Positions 35,288-44,281 are shown, counted from the stretch's first letter. The stretch is DNA of 45,183 bases from Flavobacteriaceae bacterium CG_4_10_14_3_um_filter_33_47 (GCA_002784145.1 PFKE01000028.1:1-45183), one strand, 5' to 3'. Notes: generated from the letters alone by a model not told the origin. Program-made: numbers and translations.

Positions 35288-36402
35288 TGAAATTACTTAT
35301 TTGTTTTGGTACACGCCCGGAGGCTATTAAAATGGCACCCATATGCTTAGAGTTAACAAAAAGACACATAGCTTTTAAACTCTGTGTAACGGCACAGCAT
35401 AGGCAAATGTTGGATCAAGTGTTAGGCTTTTTTCAATTAGTAACAGATTATGATTTAAACGTGATGCAACCTAATCAAAGCTTGAATATGCTAAGTTCAA
35501 GAATATTGTCTGAAATGGATACTATACTAGAAAAAGAAGATTTTGATTTGGTTTTGGTGCATGGTGATACGACCACATCAACCATGGTGGCTTTAGCGGC
35601 ATTTCATAGAAATTGCAAAGTTGCACATATAGAAGCGGGCTTGAGAACCTATAATAAACAATCGCCATTTCCTGAAGAACTAAACAGACAATTAACGGGC
35701 AAAATTTCAGATATCCACTTTGCGCCCACAGAAAAAGCAAAACAGAATCTTTTAAAAGAATATATAAACGAAAACAATATCATTATTACAGGTAACACCG
35801 TTATTGATGCCCTGCACATTACCTTAGATAAAATAAAAAAGGGTTACAGCAATACTTCTATTGAATATTTAAAAGCAACCATAAACTTTAACAAGCAAGT
35901 TGTTTTAGTAACGGGACATAGAAGAGAAAGTTTTGGAACTGGTTTTGAGAATGTATGTGAAGCCATTTTAGAAATTTCAAAAAAACACGATGTTGAAATT
36001 GTGTATCCAGTACATTTAAACCCGCATGTTCAAAACGTGGTTTATGAAAAGCTTTCTGGGATTAATAACATTCATTTAATAGCACCTTTAGATTATCCTT
36101 CATTTATGTGGCTAATGAGTAAGTCCGTTTTAATAATCTCTGATTCAGGAGGTATTCAAGAAGAAGCACCTTCTTTAAATATTCCTGTATTAGTGACTAG
36201 GGAAACCACCGAACGAGAAGAAGGTATCATATCAGGATGCTCTATTTTAGTAGGTACTCATACCAAAAAAATCATTCAAGAAGCAAATAGAACTTTAGCT
36301 ATAGATGGCACAAAAAATAAAATGATTAACCCGTATGGTGATGGTTTTGCAGCCTTTAAAATAGTTGATTTTGTTCAAAAAAATAGTTGGGTTAATGACT
36401 AA
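35287..36402 (+). CDS. wecB: UDP-N-acetylglucosamine 2-epimerase, non-hydrolysing
   Basis: WecB interconverts UDP-GlcNAc and UDP-ManNAc in the cytoplasm. The 371-residue protein has the start CFGTRPEAIKMAPI, the block VLVHGDTTTSTMVA, the active-site sequence HIEAGLRTYNKQSPFPEE and the C-terminal DSGGIQEEAP with TRETTERE, all diagnostic of the non-hydrolysing enzyme rather than NeuC. The start is GTG, overlapping the previous stop by one base. UDP-ManNAc may be used directly as a sugar donor here; no WecC dehydrogenase is seen. The product could also feed ManNAc metabolism toward the nonulosonic acid genes 5 kb downstream, but no hydrolase is visible for that. Confidence 0.92.
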   Translation: MKLLICFGTRPEAIKMAPICLELTKRHIAFKLCVTAQHRQMLDQVLGFFQLVTDYDLNVMQPNQSLNMLSSRILSEMDTILEKEDFDLVLVHGDTTTSTMVALAAFHRNCKVAHIEAGLRTYNKQSPFPEELNRQLTGKISDIHFAPTEKAKQNLLKEYINENNIIITGNTVIDALHITLDKIKKGYSNTSIEYLKATINFNKQVVLVTGHRRESFGTGFENVCEAILEISKKHDVEIVYPVHLNPHVQNVVYEKLSGINNIHLIAPLDYPSFMWLMSKSVLIISDSGGIQEEAPSLNIPVLVTRETTEREEGIISGCSILVGTHTKKIIQEANRTLAIDGTKNKMINPYGDGFAAFKIVDFVQKNSWVND

Positions 36403-37648
36403 ACAAATCCTCATAGTTGCAGATTCTATTGATGTAAACGATAGCAGTGGTTCCAAAGCCAATATAGCGTTAATCAAAAATTTATCCGCTATTGGGTATC
36501 AAGTAACCGTTTTACATTACACACAAAAAAATATTCAAATACCGTGGGTGACGTGTATTCCAATAATAGAAAAAAAATATACACCATTATATTTTTTAAG
36601 TAGAACACAGCGAGTCATTCAACGTTATTTTAAAATAAACTTAGCAAAATATTTGGAAGCCATTTTCGGTTTTTCCTTTACTTTTTTTAATGATGTAAAT
36701 AGTATTAAAGGGGCGTTGAAAAAACTCGATATTTCAAAATTTGATTTGATATTGACATTAAGTAAAGGCGCAAGTTTTAGACCGCATTATGCAGTAAACA
36801 AACTACCAATTTTACATAAAAAATGGATGGCATACATACACGATCCTTATCCCATGAGTTGTTATCCGAAACCATATCAGTGGAATGAACCTGGACATAA
36901 ACAAAAACGTCTTTTTTTTAAAAAAGTCTCAAAAAATGCCAAATATTCAGCATTTCCGAGTGTGTTGTTACAAGAATGGATGGGCAATTACTTTCCTAAT
37001 TTTATTAAAACGGGAATAATTATACCGCACCAAAACTTTGAAGAAGAATTAATAAGTTTGGAAGTGCCAAGTTATTTTGACAGTGAAAAGTTTAATGTGC
37101 TACATGCGGGAAATTTAATGAAACAACGCCATCCAGAAGGATTAATAAGAGGTTTTAAATTATTTCTTGAGAAGAATCCTGAAGCAAAAAATGATTCTAA
37201 ACTCATGTTGTTGGGAAATGCATTCTATCACGAGGATCTTATTAAAGCGTTCGCTATTGATTTACCTCAGTTATACATAAAACTGGCAAACATGCCTTTT
37301 AATGAGGTGCATTGGTTGCAAAAGCAAGTGTCAGTAAATATTATTTTAGAAGCTAATTCAGAGATAAGTCCGTTTTTGCCGGGCAAATTTCCACATTGCA
37401 TAATGGCTAATAAACCGATATTACATTTAGGCCCTAAAAATAGTGAAACGAAGCGTTTGCTTGGTGAAGATTATCAGTATTGGTGTGAAATACATGATGT
37501 TCTTGCTATTTCTGAAATACTTCAAATACTTTATGCTATATGGAAAAAAAACAATAATGCACTTATTTTGAATCGATCTGATTTGGAAGTGTATGTAGGA
37601 GAAGTATATTTAAAAGAACAACTCGAAAAGGTTTTTGGGCATGTCTAA
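36395..37648 (+). CDS. GT-B glycosyltransferase (GT4-like)
   Basis: The true start is likely ATG 36395 (MTKQILIVADSIDVNDSSGS), overlapping the end of wecB by 8 bp; a longer frame begins at ATG 36365 inside wecB but adds only a hydrophobic decapeptide. The N-terminal loop SSGSKANIALIKNL resembles the donor-side loop of GT4 enzymes. The C-terminal half has LLGNAFYHEDLIKA and a segment EISPFLPGKFPHCIMANKPIL in place of the usual EX7E motif, so the active site is divergent. The central part HDPYPMSCYPKPYQWNEPGH is unusual. It is a probable transferase in the cluster; specificity is unknown. Confidence 0.75.
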   Translation: MTKQILIVADSIDVNDSSGSKANIALIKNLSAIGYQVTVLHYTQKNIQIPWVTCIPIIEKKYTPLYFLSRTQRVIQRYFKINLAKYLEAIFGFSFTFFNDVNSIKGALKKLDISKFDLILTLSKGASFRPHYAVNKLPILHKKWMAYIHDPYPMSCYPKPYQWNEPGHKQKRLFFKKVSKNAKYSAFPSVLLQEWMGNYFPNFIKTGIIIPHQNFEEELISLEVPSYFDSEKFNVLHAGNLMKQRHPEGLIRGFKLFLEKNPEAKNDSKLMLLGNAFYHEDLIKAFAIDLPQLYIKLANMPFNEVHWLQKQVSVNIILEANSEISPFLPGKFPHCIMANKPILHLGPKNSETKRLLGEDYQYWCEIHDVLAISEILQILYAIWKKNNNALILNRSDLEVYVGEVYLKEQLEKVFGHV

Positions 37649-38540
37649 ATTCTCCGTTTTGATAACTACTAAAAACCGACTTGAATATTTGAAATTTACA
37701 CTTCAAAAATTGGATAGTCTAATAAATAGAGTCGATGTGGAATGTATCATTTGTGATGATGGATCAACAGATGGTACCTATGGTTATATAAAAGAAAATT
37801 TCCCAAGTATTCAATTAATTAGACACAAAAAGTCTCGAGGACTAATAGCAAGTAGAAATGAGTTACTTCATTTAACAAAAGCAACATATGCCATTACTTT
37901 AGATGACGATGCTCATATAGTGTCCCAAAATCCATTAGAAATTATAGAAACTTTTTTTGAATCAAATAAAAAATGTGCGGTTATGGCTTTCAGGATTTTT
38001 TGGGGAAAGGATTTACCGGAAAATGTAAGTCACAATTTAGAAAACACTCAAGTAAAAGGATTTGTAGGATGTGGTCACGCTTGGAATATGCAGGCATGGA
38101 ATGATATACCAAATTATCCTAATTGGTTTATGTTTTATGGGGAAGAAGATTTTGCATCGTATCATTTATTTAAAAAGAAATGGCAAGTACATTTTGTGCC
38201 CAATATATTAGTTCATCATCGTGTAGATATCAAAAAAAGAAAAAAGAATCCGGATTATCAAACCCGTTTAAGACGTTCGTTGCGGTCGGGTTGGTATTTA
38301 TATGTTTTGTTTTATCCATGGCAAGTCATTCCTAGAAAGTTTCTTTATACCTTGTGGATTCAGTTTAAAAGCAAAGTTTTTAAGGGAGATTTTAAGGCTT
38401 TTTTAGCCATTATTTTAGCACTTTGCGATGTTGTAATAAATATACCAAGATTAATGATTCATGCCAATAGATTTTCAAAAAAAGAGTTTTTAGAATATTC
38501 AAAACAACCCAATACAATCATATATTGGACATCTAAATAA
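37641..38540 (+). CDS. Family 2 glycosyltransferase
   Basis: The start is ATG 37641 (MSKFSVLITTKNRLEYLKF), overlapping the previous gene by 8 bp; a TTG two codons upstream is less likely. The 299-residue enzyme has the motif CIICDDGSTDGTYGYI and the metal motif ITLDDDAHIVSQ near residue 92. The catalytic-base region is FMFYGEEDFASYHLF. The arrangement resembles rhamnosyl- and galactosyltransferase relatives of GT2. The C-terminal third contains hydrophobic stretches (YLYVLFYPWQVIP and ILALCDVVINIP) that probably lie on the membrane. Specificity is unknown. Confidence 0.88.
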   Translation: MSKFSVLITTKNRLEYLKFTLQKLDSLINRVDVECIICDDGSTDGTYGYIKENFPSIQLIRHKKSRGLIASRNELLHLTKATYAITLDDDAHIVSQNPLEIIETFFESNKKCAVMAFRIFWGKDLPENVSHNLENTQVKGFVGCGHAWNMQAWNDIPNYPNWFMFYGEEDFASYHLFKKKWQVHFVPNILVHHRVDIKKRKKNPDYQTRLRRSLRSGWYLYVLFYPWQVIPRKFLYTLWIQFKSKVFKGDFKAFLAIILALCDVVINIPRLMIHANRFSKKEFLEYSKQPNTIIYWTSK

Positions 38541-38551
38541 TTAAATGTAGT

Positions 38552-39331
38552 ATGTTAAATAAACTGAAAGAGAAATTTTCTTATCAAAAGAAGCTTAAAA
38601 TAATATACAAGTGTAGGCAATTTAAAGCTTTTTTATATCCTTTCAATGTATCTAAAATTGCAACAATTCATAAAACTGATAAGTTTGGATATCATTTTTA
38701 CACGCCACATTATCAAACTCATTTTAAAAAGTATAAATTCAAGAGAAATAATATTTTAGAAATTGGAGTTGGAGGGTATAAAGATCCTTTTATTGGAGGA
38801 AATTCCTTAAGAATGTGGAAATCATATTTTCCGTTTTCCAAAATATATTCCATAGATATTTATGATAAATCATTTCTACAAGAATCTAGAATTAAGATTT
38901 TTAAAGGTAGTCAGGTAGATTTTGAATTTTTAGACTATGTAACTAAAAAAACTGGAGATTTTGATATTATTATTGACGATGGTAGTCATATAAATGAGCA
39001 TGTCATCGAGACCTTTGAATACCTTTTTCCTAAACTTAAAAAAGGAGGTATTTATGTAGTTGAAGACACTCAAACTTCGTATTGGGAAGAAAACTATGGT
39101 GGTGATTCCACTAATTTTGATAATAAAAAAACCATTTATGGTTTTTTTAAATCTTTAATTGATGCCATGAATAATGAAGAATTCATTATAGAAAATTATC
39201 AAAAAACATATTACGACAAACATATTATTTCCATGCATTTTTATCATAATATGATTTTTATATATAAAGGCGATAATAATGAACGGTCAAATTTTATAGT
39301 GAATAATTCTGTACCCAATGGAAAAATCTAA
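38552..39331 (+). CDS. Class I SAM methyltransferase, sugar O-methyltransferase type
   Basis: The 259-residue protein resembles the metal-dependent sugar O-methyltransferases of macrolide and rhamnose modification (TylE/MycE/ElmM types). The SAM motif is ILEIGVGGYKDPFIGGNSL near residues 70-88, followed by SIDIYDKS for the ribose site. The probable metal and catalytic residues are in IIIDDGSHINEHV and VVEDTQTSYW. The HKTDKFGYHFYTPHYQ start region is shared with this family. It overlaps the next gene by 14 bp. It probably methylates a hydroxyl of a sugar in the glycan made by this cluster. Confidence 0.8.
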   Translation: MLNKLKEKFSYQKKLKIIYKCRQFKAFLYPFNVSKIATIHKTDKFGYHFYTPHYQTHFKKYKFKRNNILEIGVGGYKDPFIGGNSLRMWKSYFPFSKIYSIDIYDKSFLQESRIKIFKGSQVDFEFLDYVTKKTGDFDIIIDDGSHINEHVIETFEYLFPKLKKGGIYVVEDTQTSYWEENYGGDSTNFDNKKTIYGFFKSLIDAMNNEEFIIENYQKTYYDKHIISMHFYHNMIFIYKGDNNERSNFIVNNSVPNGKI

Positions 39332-40055
39332 TATAGCAATACTAACTACTGTAGCTAATTTTGAATTGTATAGAATAACCTCAAAACTCTTCCCTAAAGA
39401 CATAAAAAAATATGTAATAGATGGAACAAATGGTATGCATGGTATACATAGTATCAACTATATGTTCAATAAGCTTTCAAATGAAGACATACATTGGTTG
39501 ATATTAGCAGACGAAGATGTAATTTTTAAAAGCGCTAATATGGTTTTCACCATTATTAACAAGATGCAAGAAAAAAGCATAAGTGTTTGTGGGGTAAGTG
39601 ATGGAGGCGTTATTAGTCATCGAAATTTCAATCCCATACCAGTAAACACATTTTTTTCAATAATTAATTTTAAGGAAATTTCAAAAATGTGGAATAAAAC
39701 CGAGGTAAAAAAACATCAATACATTTTGCCTTTTGAATTTGATACAACCAAACTTAATGGATTATTTGACATACATAGTCTTTATGAACCTTATTATTGT
39801 TTTTTCTTTTGGCTGAAACGAAAAGGAAAACAGTTTTTGTATCTAGATTCACAAATGTTAGATGATAATATTTCTAATGCTTTGATGTTTGAAGGCCAGG
39901 TTTTTGCCTATCATACTTGGCATGCAAGAAGTTATCAGGTAAACGAGAAGCATACCATTAGAATTAATAAGGTTTTAAATGACATGAATATGGAGCTGAA
40001 TTCAAGTACATTAGATTCAAATATAGTCGTGTTGAAAGACCATTTTTTTTCATAA
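39318..40055 (+). CDS. Uncharacterised protein, possibly an unusual GT-A glycosyltransferase
   Basis: The 245-residue protein has no family signature that I can name with confidence. A hydrophobic strand IHWLILADEDVIF ends in an acidic DED pair as in GT-A enzymes, and the N-terminal strand IAILTTVANFELY would suit a nucleotide-binding fold. A further segment CGVSDGGVISHRNFNPI and the late FAYHTWHARSYQ (His, Trp, Arg rich) look like active-site regions. It overlaps the preceding methyltransferase gene by 14 bp and is followed after 45 bp by another methyltransferase gene, so it belongs to the same transcript. A glycosyltransferase role is inferred from fold hints and context only. Confidence 0.55.
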   Translation: MEKSNIAILTTVANFELYRITSKLFPKDIKKYVIDGTNGMHGIHSINYMFNKLSNEDIHWLILADEDVIFKSANMVFTIINKMQEKSISVCGVSDGGVISHRNFNPIPVNTFFSIINFKEISKMWNKTEVKKHQYILPFEFDTTKLNGLFDIHSLYEPYYCFFFWLKRKGKQFLYLDSQMLDDNISNALMFEGQVFAYHTWHARSYQVNEKHTIRINKVLNDMNMELNSSTLDSNIVVLKDHFFS

Positions 40056-40100
40056 AAATGAAAATTAAAAAATATTATAAAAGAATAGTAAACAGGTTAA

Positions 40101-40814
40101 ATGGATAAAAATAATATTTATAGTAATAGAGGAGAGTTTGCTAAAGTAATGCTTAAAAAATATATTTCGAATGCTCCAAATAAAGTAGTTAGCGATATTG
40201 GTGCTGGCTTCGGGCATATGAAGGAAACTGTTGAGAATTTAGGAGCTATTTGGCAACCTTTTGATTATGTTAAAAAAATAGACGAATCCATCATTTGGGA
40301 TTTGAATAATGAAGTACCAAGCCATGTTAAAAATGCTGGAGTTGTTATTTTTTTGGAAGTATTGGAACATTTGAACAATCCTTTATTAGGCTTGCAAAAT
40401 ATTGCAAAGCACATAGATGAAAATGGGATTTTAATTCTAACAACGCCTAACCCACAATCTAGTAAAAATGTATTAAGTTTGTTTTTGAGAGGCAGTTTGT
40501 ATGCATTTCAAGAAAAACATTTATTAGAAAATCATGTATTTACACCTTGGAAACATATTGTTGAGCATTATTTAAAAATGTGTGGTTTTGAAATTTTAGA
40601 ATATGCTATAGTTGATACCGATTATATATACCAAAAACCAACATCTATTAAAGATTGGCTGAAACAAAAAGTAGAACGTTATATTGAATACAGAAATCCT
40701 TTGGCAAAAGGGATGAGTTACGGAATAGTAGCAAAAAAAAAAGTAATTAAACAGAATACTAGATTTAGTTTTACATACATAAATTATGAAAAAAATAGGA
40801 TGTATTCCACTTAG
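40101..40814 (+). CDS. Class I SAM methyltransferase (Methyltransf_23 type)
   Basis: The 237-residue reading has the SAM motif VSDIGAGFGHMKETV, the acidic region IWDLNNEVP and the post-motif block VIFLEVLEHLNNPLLGL with TTPNPQSS, typical of small-molecule or sugar methyltransferases. Near the end, at 40733-40742, a run of ten A encodes AKKKV. Losing one A would end the protein at once as AKKK followed by TAA, the usual length for such enzymes, while the present frame adds about 20 residues and overlaps the neuA-like gene by 29 bp. The longer C-terminus may therefore reflect a sequence error or slippage. The substrate is unknown. Confidence 0.8.
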   Translation: MDKNNIYSNRGEFAKVMLKKYISNAPNKVVSDIGAGFGHMKETVENLGAIWQPFDYVKKIDESIIWDLNNEVPSHVKNAGVVIFLEVLEHLNNPLLGLQNIAKHIDENGILILTTPNPQSSKNVLSLFLRGSLYAFQEKHLLENHVFTPWKHIVEHYLKMCGFEILEYAIVDTDYIYQKPTSIKDWLKQKVERYIEYRNPLAKGMSYGIVAKKKVIKQNTRFSFTYINYEKNRMYST

Positions 40815-41943
40815 AAAAGGCTCTAAAAGCATTAAAAGCAAAAACAAACGTAAAATGGTTGGAAGACCTTTGTTTACGTGGGTTTTAAAAGAAGCGATTT
40901 TTTCAAATTTAGATGAGGTTTATATTTTTACAGATGATACAGAAATAATAGACTTTGTTGAAAATCAATATAAGTGGACCAATAAAGTAAAAGCTATTCT
41001 AAGAAATGATGAAAATGCCAATGATACCGCTTCAACCGAAAGTGCGCTTATAGAATTTGCTGAAAAAATAAATGATGATTTTGAAATTTTATGTTTACTG
41101 CAAGCAACATCACCATTCACAACCTATTTAGACATCAATAAATCACTGGATATTGTTGAGAATGGTAATTATAATTCGTCTTTAACCGTAGTGAATACAC
41201 ATCGCTTTATTTGGGATAAAGATGGAAAACCTTTAAATTATGATGTGTTTAACAGACCTAGAAGACAAGATTTTGACGGCTTATTAATTGAAAACGGAGC
41301 GGTATATGTTACCACAAAAGAAGCCTTTAAAGCAACTCGTAACAGAGTGAGTGGCAGCATTGGTTTAGTAAAAATGCCCGAAGCCTCCTTATATGAAATT
41401 GATACAGAAACCGATTGGCAAATAGTGGAAGAACTATTGATAAATCGTCTTAAAAAGCAAAAGGAACATAGTAAAATAACCCATTTGGTGCTAGATGTTG
41501 ATGGTGTTTTTACCGATGGGACTATTACTTATACCAAAGACGGCGAACATACTAAAAACTTTGATATGCGTGATGGTATGGGCTTAGAGATTATTAGGGA
41601 GCAAGGCATTGAAGTTTGGGTAATGACCTCTGAACAATCTGAATTGGTGGCTCAACGCATGAAAAAATTAAAAATAGAAAACCTATTTTTAGGAGTAAAA
41701 GACAAATATGCATTATTGCAACATTTGGTTAGTGAAAAGCAAGTACCCCTTAGTAATATGGCATATATAGGCGATGATGTAAATGATTTAGCAAATATAT
41801 GTAGTGTAGGATGGTCGATGGCTCCTTATAATGCCACAGATATTGTAAAACAATATGCAGATATTATTTTGTCTAATCCCTCAGGTAATGGTGCCATTCG
41901 AGAAGCCTGTGATTTTGTTTTAAATTATAATAAAAGATTTTAA
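40786..41943 (+). CDS. neuA: CMP-nonulosonate cytidylyltransferase fused to a HAD (KdsC-like) phosphatase
   Basis: Residues 1-225 form a NeuA-type domain that activates a sialic-acid-like sugar to its CMP form: nucleotide-binding start CIPLRKGSKSIKSKN, LLQATSPFTTY at 105-114, NGAVYVT and EIDTETDW. The glycine-rich start is diverged from the usual IPARGGSKGIP. Residues 230-385 form a HAD phosphatase with DVDG (D237, D239) and GDDVND at 329-334, closest to KdsC. Fusion of the two is also known in animal CMP-sialate synthetases, where the HAD half is not catalytic; here the HAD residues are intact, which suggests activity on a sugar phosphate. It overlaps the previous gene by 29 bp and precedes the NeuB-like gene by 11 bp. 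Confidence 0.88.
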   Translation: MKKIGCIPLRKGSKSIKSKNKRKMVGRPLFTWVLKEAIFSNLDEVYIFTDDTEIIDFVENQYKWTNKVKAILRNDENANDTASTESALIEFAEKINDDFEILCLLQATSPFTTYLDINKSLDIVENGNYNSSLTVVNTHRFIWDKDGKPLNYDVFNRPRRQDFDGLLIENGAVYVTTKEAFKATRNRVSGSIGLVKMPEASLYEIDTETDWQIVEELLINRLKKQKEHSKITHLVLDVDGVFTDGTITYTKDGEHTKNFDMRDGMGLEIIREQGIEVWVMTSEQSELVAQRMKKLKIENLFLGVKDKYALLQHLVSEKQVPLSNMAYIGDDVNDLANICSVGWSMAPYNATDIVKQYADIILSNPSGNGAIREACDFVLNYNKRF

Positions 41944-41954
41944 TTATTTATTTT

Positions 41955-42830
41955 ATGAAAACCTACAAACAACCTTTTGTGATTGCTGAAATTGGATGCA
42001 ACCATAAAGGAGATATGGAAATAGCAAAAGAATTGATTAAAGTTGCTAAAATATTTTGCAATGTGGATGCTGTTAAATTTCAAAAGCGAAACAATAAAGA
42101 ATTGTTGACCGAAGAGCAATACAATCAGCCACATCCAAACCCTTCAAATGCTTATGGCGAAACCTATGGTTTGCATAGGGAACATCTGGAATTTACCTTA
42201 GAGCAGCACTTAGAGTTAAAAAATTATTGTGATGATATTGGTATTGCCTATGCAACTTCGGTTTGGGATTTGACCTCTGCAAAAGAAATAACATCCTTAA
42301 ACCCTTTATTTATAAAAATTCCTTCTGCATGTAACAATAATTTTGAAATGCTGGGATGGCTTTGTGAACATTATCAGGGTGAAATTCATATTTCAACAGG
42401 AATGACAACCAAATCTGAAATAGATGACGTTGTTCAGTTTTTTTGTGACAAAAAAAGAAATAACGATGTTGTTCTCTACAACTGTACATCAGGATATCCT
42501 GTTCCTTTTGAGGATGTTTGTTTACTAGATATATCAATATTGAATGACAATTATAAAGATAAAGTGAAGCATATTGGATTCTCTGGCCATCATCTGGGTA
42601 TTGCAGTAGATGTGGCGGCATATACATTAGGAGCAAATATTATAGAACGCCATTATACGATTGATAGAACATGGAAAGGTACCGACCATGCTGCATCTTT
42701 AGAACCTATGGGTTTGCGAAAATTAGCACGTGATTTGCATGCGGTTCATAAAGCATTGACTTATAAAAGCGAGGATATTTTGCCCATAGAAAAAATACAA
42801 CGCGATAAATTAAAAAATAAAAAACTTTAA
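41955..42830 (+). CDS. neuB: NeuB-family nonulosonic acid synthase lacking the SAF domain
   Basis: NeuB enzymes condense phosphoenolpyruvate with a hexosamine or hexose (or its phosphate) to a nine-carbon acid. The family start AEIGCNHKG is at residues 11-19, and the block IKIPSACNNNFEML follows around 120. The metal-site histidines appear to be in GFSGHHLG (H212 or H213) and ERHYTIDRTWKGTDHAASLEP (H233). The protein has 291 residues; the usual C-terminal SAF (antifreeze-like) domain of about 60 residues is absent, and the usual DH in LSDHTLG is GHH here. The gene directly follows neuA, so both act in one pathway. Sugar identity (Kdn, Neu5Ac or other) is not determined. Confidence 0.85.
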   Translation: MKTYKQPFVIAEIGCNHKGDMEIAKELIKVAKIFCNVDAVKFQKRNNKELLTEEQYNQPHPNPSNAYGETYGLHREHLEFTLEQHLELKNYCDDIGIAYATSVWDLTSAKEITSLNPLFIKIPSACNNNFEMLGWLCEHYQGEIHISTGMTTKSEIDDVVQFFCDKKRNNDVVLYNCTSGYPVPFEDVCLLDISILNDNYKDKVKHIGFSGHHLGIAVDVAAYTLGANIIERHYTIDRTWKGTDHAASLEPMGLRKLARDLHAVHKALTYKSEDILPIEKIQRDKLKNKKL

Positions 42831-42868
42831 TAAGAGCATCATGAACTTCCACGTTCTTGAATACTGAT

Positions 42869-44260
42869 ATGACCAAAAAAAAAGTATTTATCTTATTTCC
42901 AGATGGTGGTGGGCTACGAAATTTTGCCTTTTCTGATTTTAAAAATATTGGGGATAGCTTAGATTTTGATATCGTGTATTGGAATAATAGTAAATTCCCA
43001 ATAAAAAAAGCCTTAGGCTTCAATGAAATAAAAATTGAAAATTACGCCGTTCATTCATTAACACCTTTGTTTTCCAGAGCAAGAAAACACATCGAATTGA
43101 ATATTTCAAAGGTAAAATTCAATGATGATGTTTATGAAACTTATAAATTCCCATTAAATTTTAAAGGTATTAAGAATATATTAAAAAGTATTTTTATATT
43201 GTTTTTAATACGATTTTATGGGTCGGAAAAAGGTTTAAAGGGTCTTAGAAAAAAAATTGAAAACTTAGAACGTAAAAATCCGAAATACAAGGCTTGTAAA
43301 TCACAATTAGAAATACATAAACCCGCTGTGGTGTTTTGCTCCAATCAGCGTAACACGCAAGCTATAAGTGCGTTACTCGCTGCAAGAGATTTGGGTATAA
43401 CTACTGTTTGTTTTGTGCAATCTTGGGACAACGTTCCTAAAGCCATGCATGTTGTTGAAACCGACTATTATTTGGTTTGGAGTGATTTGATGAAAATGGA
43501 GCTTCTAAAATACTATCCATTTATAAATGAAAATCAAGTCATTGTTACTGGTACACCACAATTTGAGATGCATTATAAAACAAGGTTATTGCAATCACGA
43601 GAGGTGTTTTTTAAACGCTACCATCTAGACATGAATAAAAAGTATATCTGTTTTTCTGGTGATGATGAAACCACATCACCTTTAGATCAGTTTTATTTAG
43701 AAGATTTAGCAAATGCCATAAGAAGTTTAAATTTAAAAGGAGAAAATCTTGGAATCATCTATAGAAAATGCCCGTTTGATATTTCAAATAGGTACGACCA
43801 AGTGCTGGAAGCTAATAAAGACATCGTACAAGTACTAACACCTTATTGGGAACAAATTGATCATAAAGGCGATATGATGCCACTTCCAGAAGATTTTGAA
43901 ATGCTATATAATGTATGTGAACATAGTGAGTTTGTGACCAATGTTTGCTCATCCACCGTTTTCGATTTTGTAGCCCATAACAAGTCCTGTGTTTATTACA
44001 ATTATGAACAGCCTCAACTTAAAAAGGGTATTAGAGATATTGGTCAGAATTACAACTATGTTCATTTTAGATCCATGCCCAGTAATGAAGCCGTTATTTT
44101 TTGTACCGATAAAAATGAATTAGAAACTTTGGTTTTAAATATTTTAAAAGGAAAAGTGTCAAATGTAACGGAAGGGTTAAAATGGTATGAAATTGTTGTA
44201 GGTAAAACACCAACGGAAGCATCAATGAACATTTGGAATGCCATAAGCACATTAAAATAA
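42869..44260 (+). CDS. Uncharacterised GT-B-like surface-carbohydrate protein
   Basis: The start is most likely ATG 42869 (MTKKKVFILFPDGGGLRNF), 38 nt after neuB; a TTG at 42857 is less likely. The middle of the 463-residue chain has features of the GT-B class that includes CDP-glycerol phosphotransferases and UDP-sugar enzymes: VVFCSNQRNTQAISALLAARD, then VQSWDNVPKAMHV, YYLVWSDLMK and VIVTGTPQFEMHY. The C-terminal half has FVTNVCSSTVFDFVAHNKSC, matching a donor-site loop of that class. A run of nine A right after the start codon is a possible slippage site. A transferase or polymer-export-linked role is likely, but the specific reaction is unknown. Confidence 0.65.
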   Translation: MTKKKVFILFPDGGGLRNFAFSDFKNIGDSLDFDIVYWNNSKFPIKKALGFNEIKIENYAVHSLTPLFSRARKHIELNISKVKFNDDVYETYKFPLNFKGIKNILKSIFILFLIRFYGSEKGLKGLRKKIENLERKNPKYKACKSQLEIHKPAVVFCSNQRNTQAISALLAARDLGITTVCFVQSWDNVPKAMHVVETDYYLVWSDLMKMELLKYYPFINENQVIVTGTPQFEMHYKTRLLQSREVFFKRYHLDMNKKYICFSGDDETTSPLDQFYLEDLANAIRSLNLKGENLGIIYRKCPFDISNRYDQVLEANKDIVQVLTPYWEQIDHKGDMMPLPEDFEMLYNVCEHSEFVTNVCSSTVFDFVAHNKSCVYYNYEQPQLKKGIRDIGQNYNYVHFRSMPSNEAVIFCTDKNELETLVLNILKGKVSNVTEGLKWYEIVVGKTPTEASMNIWNAISTLK

Positions 44261-44281
44261 CCGCTATTAATTATAAATAAA

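Noticed and set aside
35287-36402. Assignment of the epimerase as NeuC (hydrolysing)
   Set aside because: The motifs HIEAGLRTYNKQSPFPEE and TRETTERE are those of the non-hydrolysing WecB group.
42841-42867. Short ORF starting ATGAACTTCC between neuB and the GT-B-like gene
   Set aside because: It has only eight codons before TGA and no sign of conservation can be seen.
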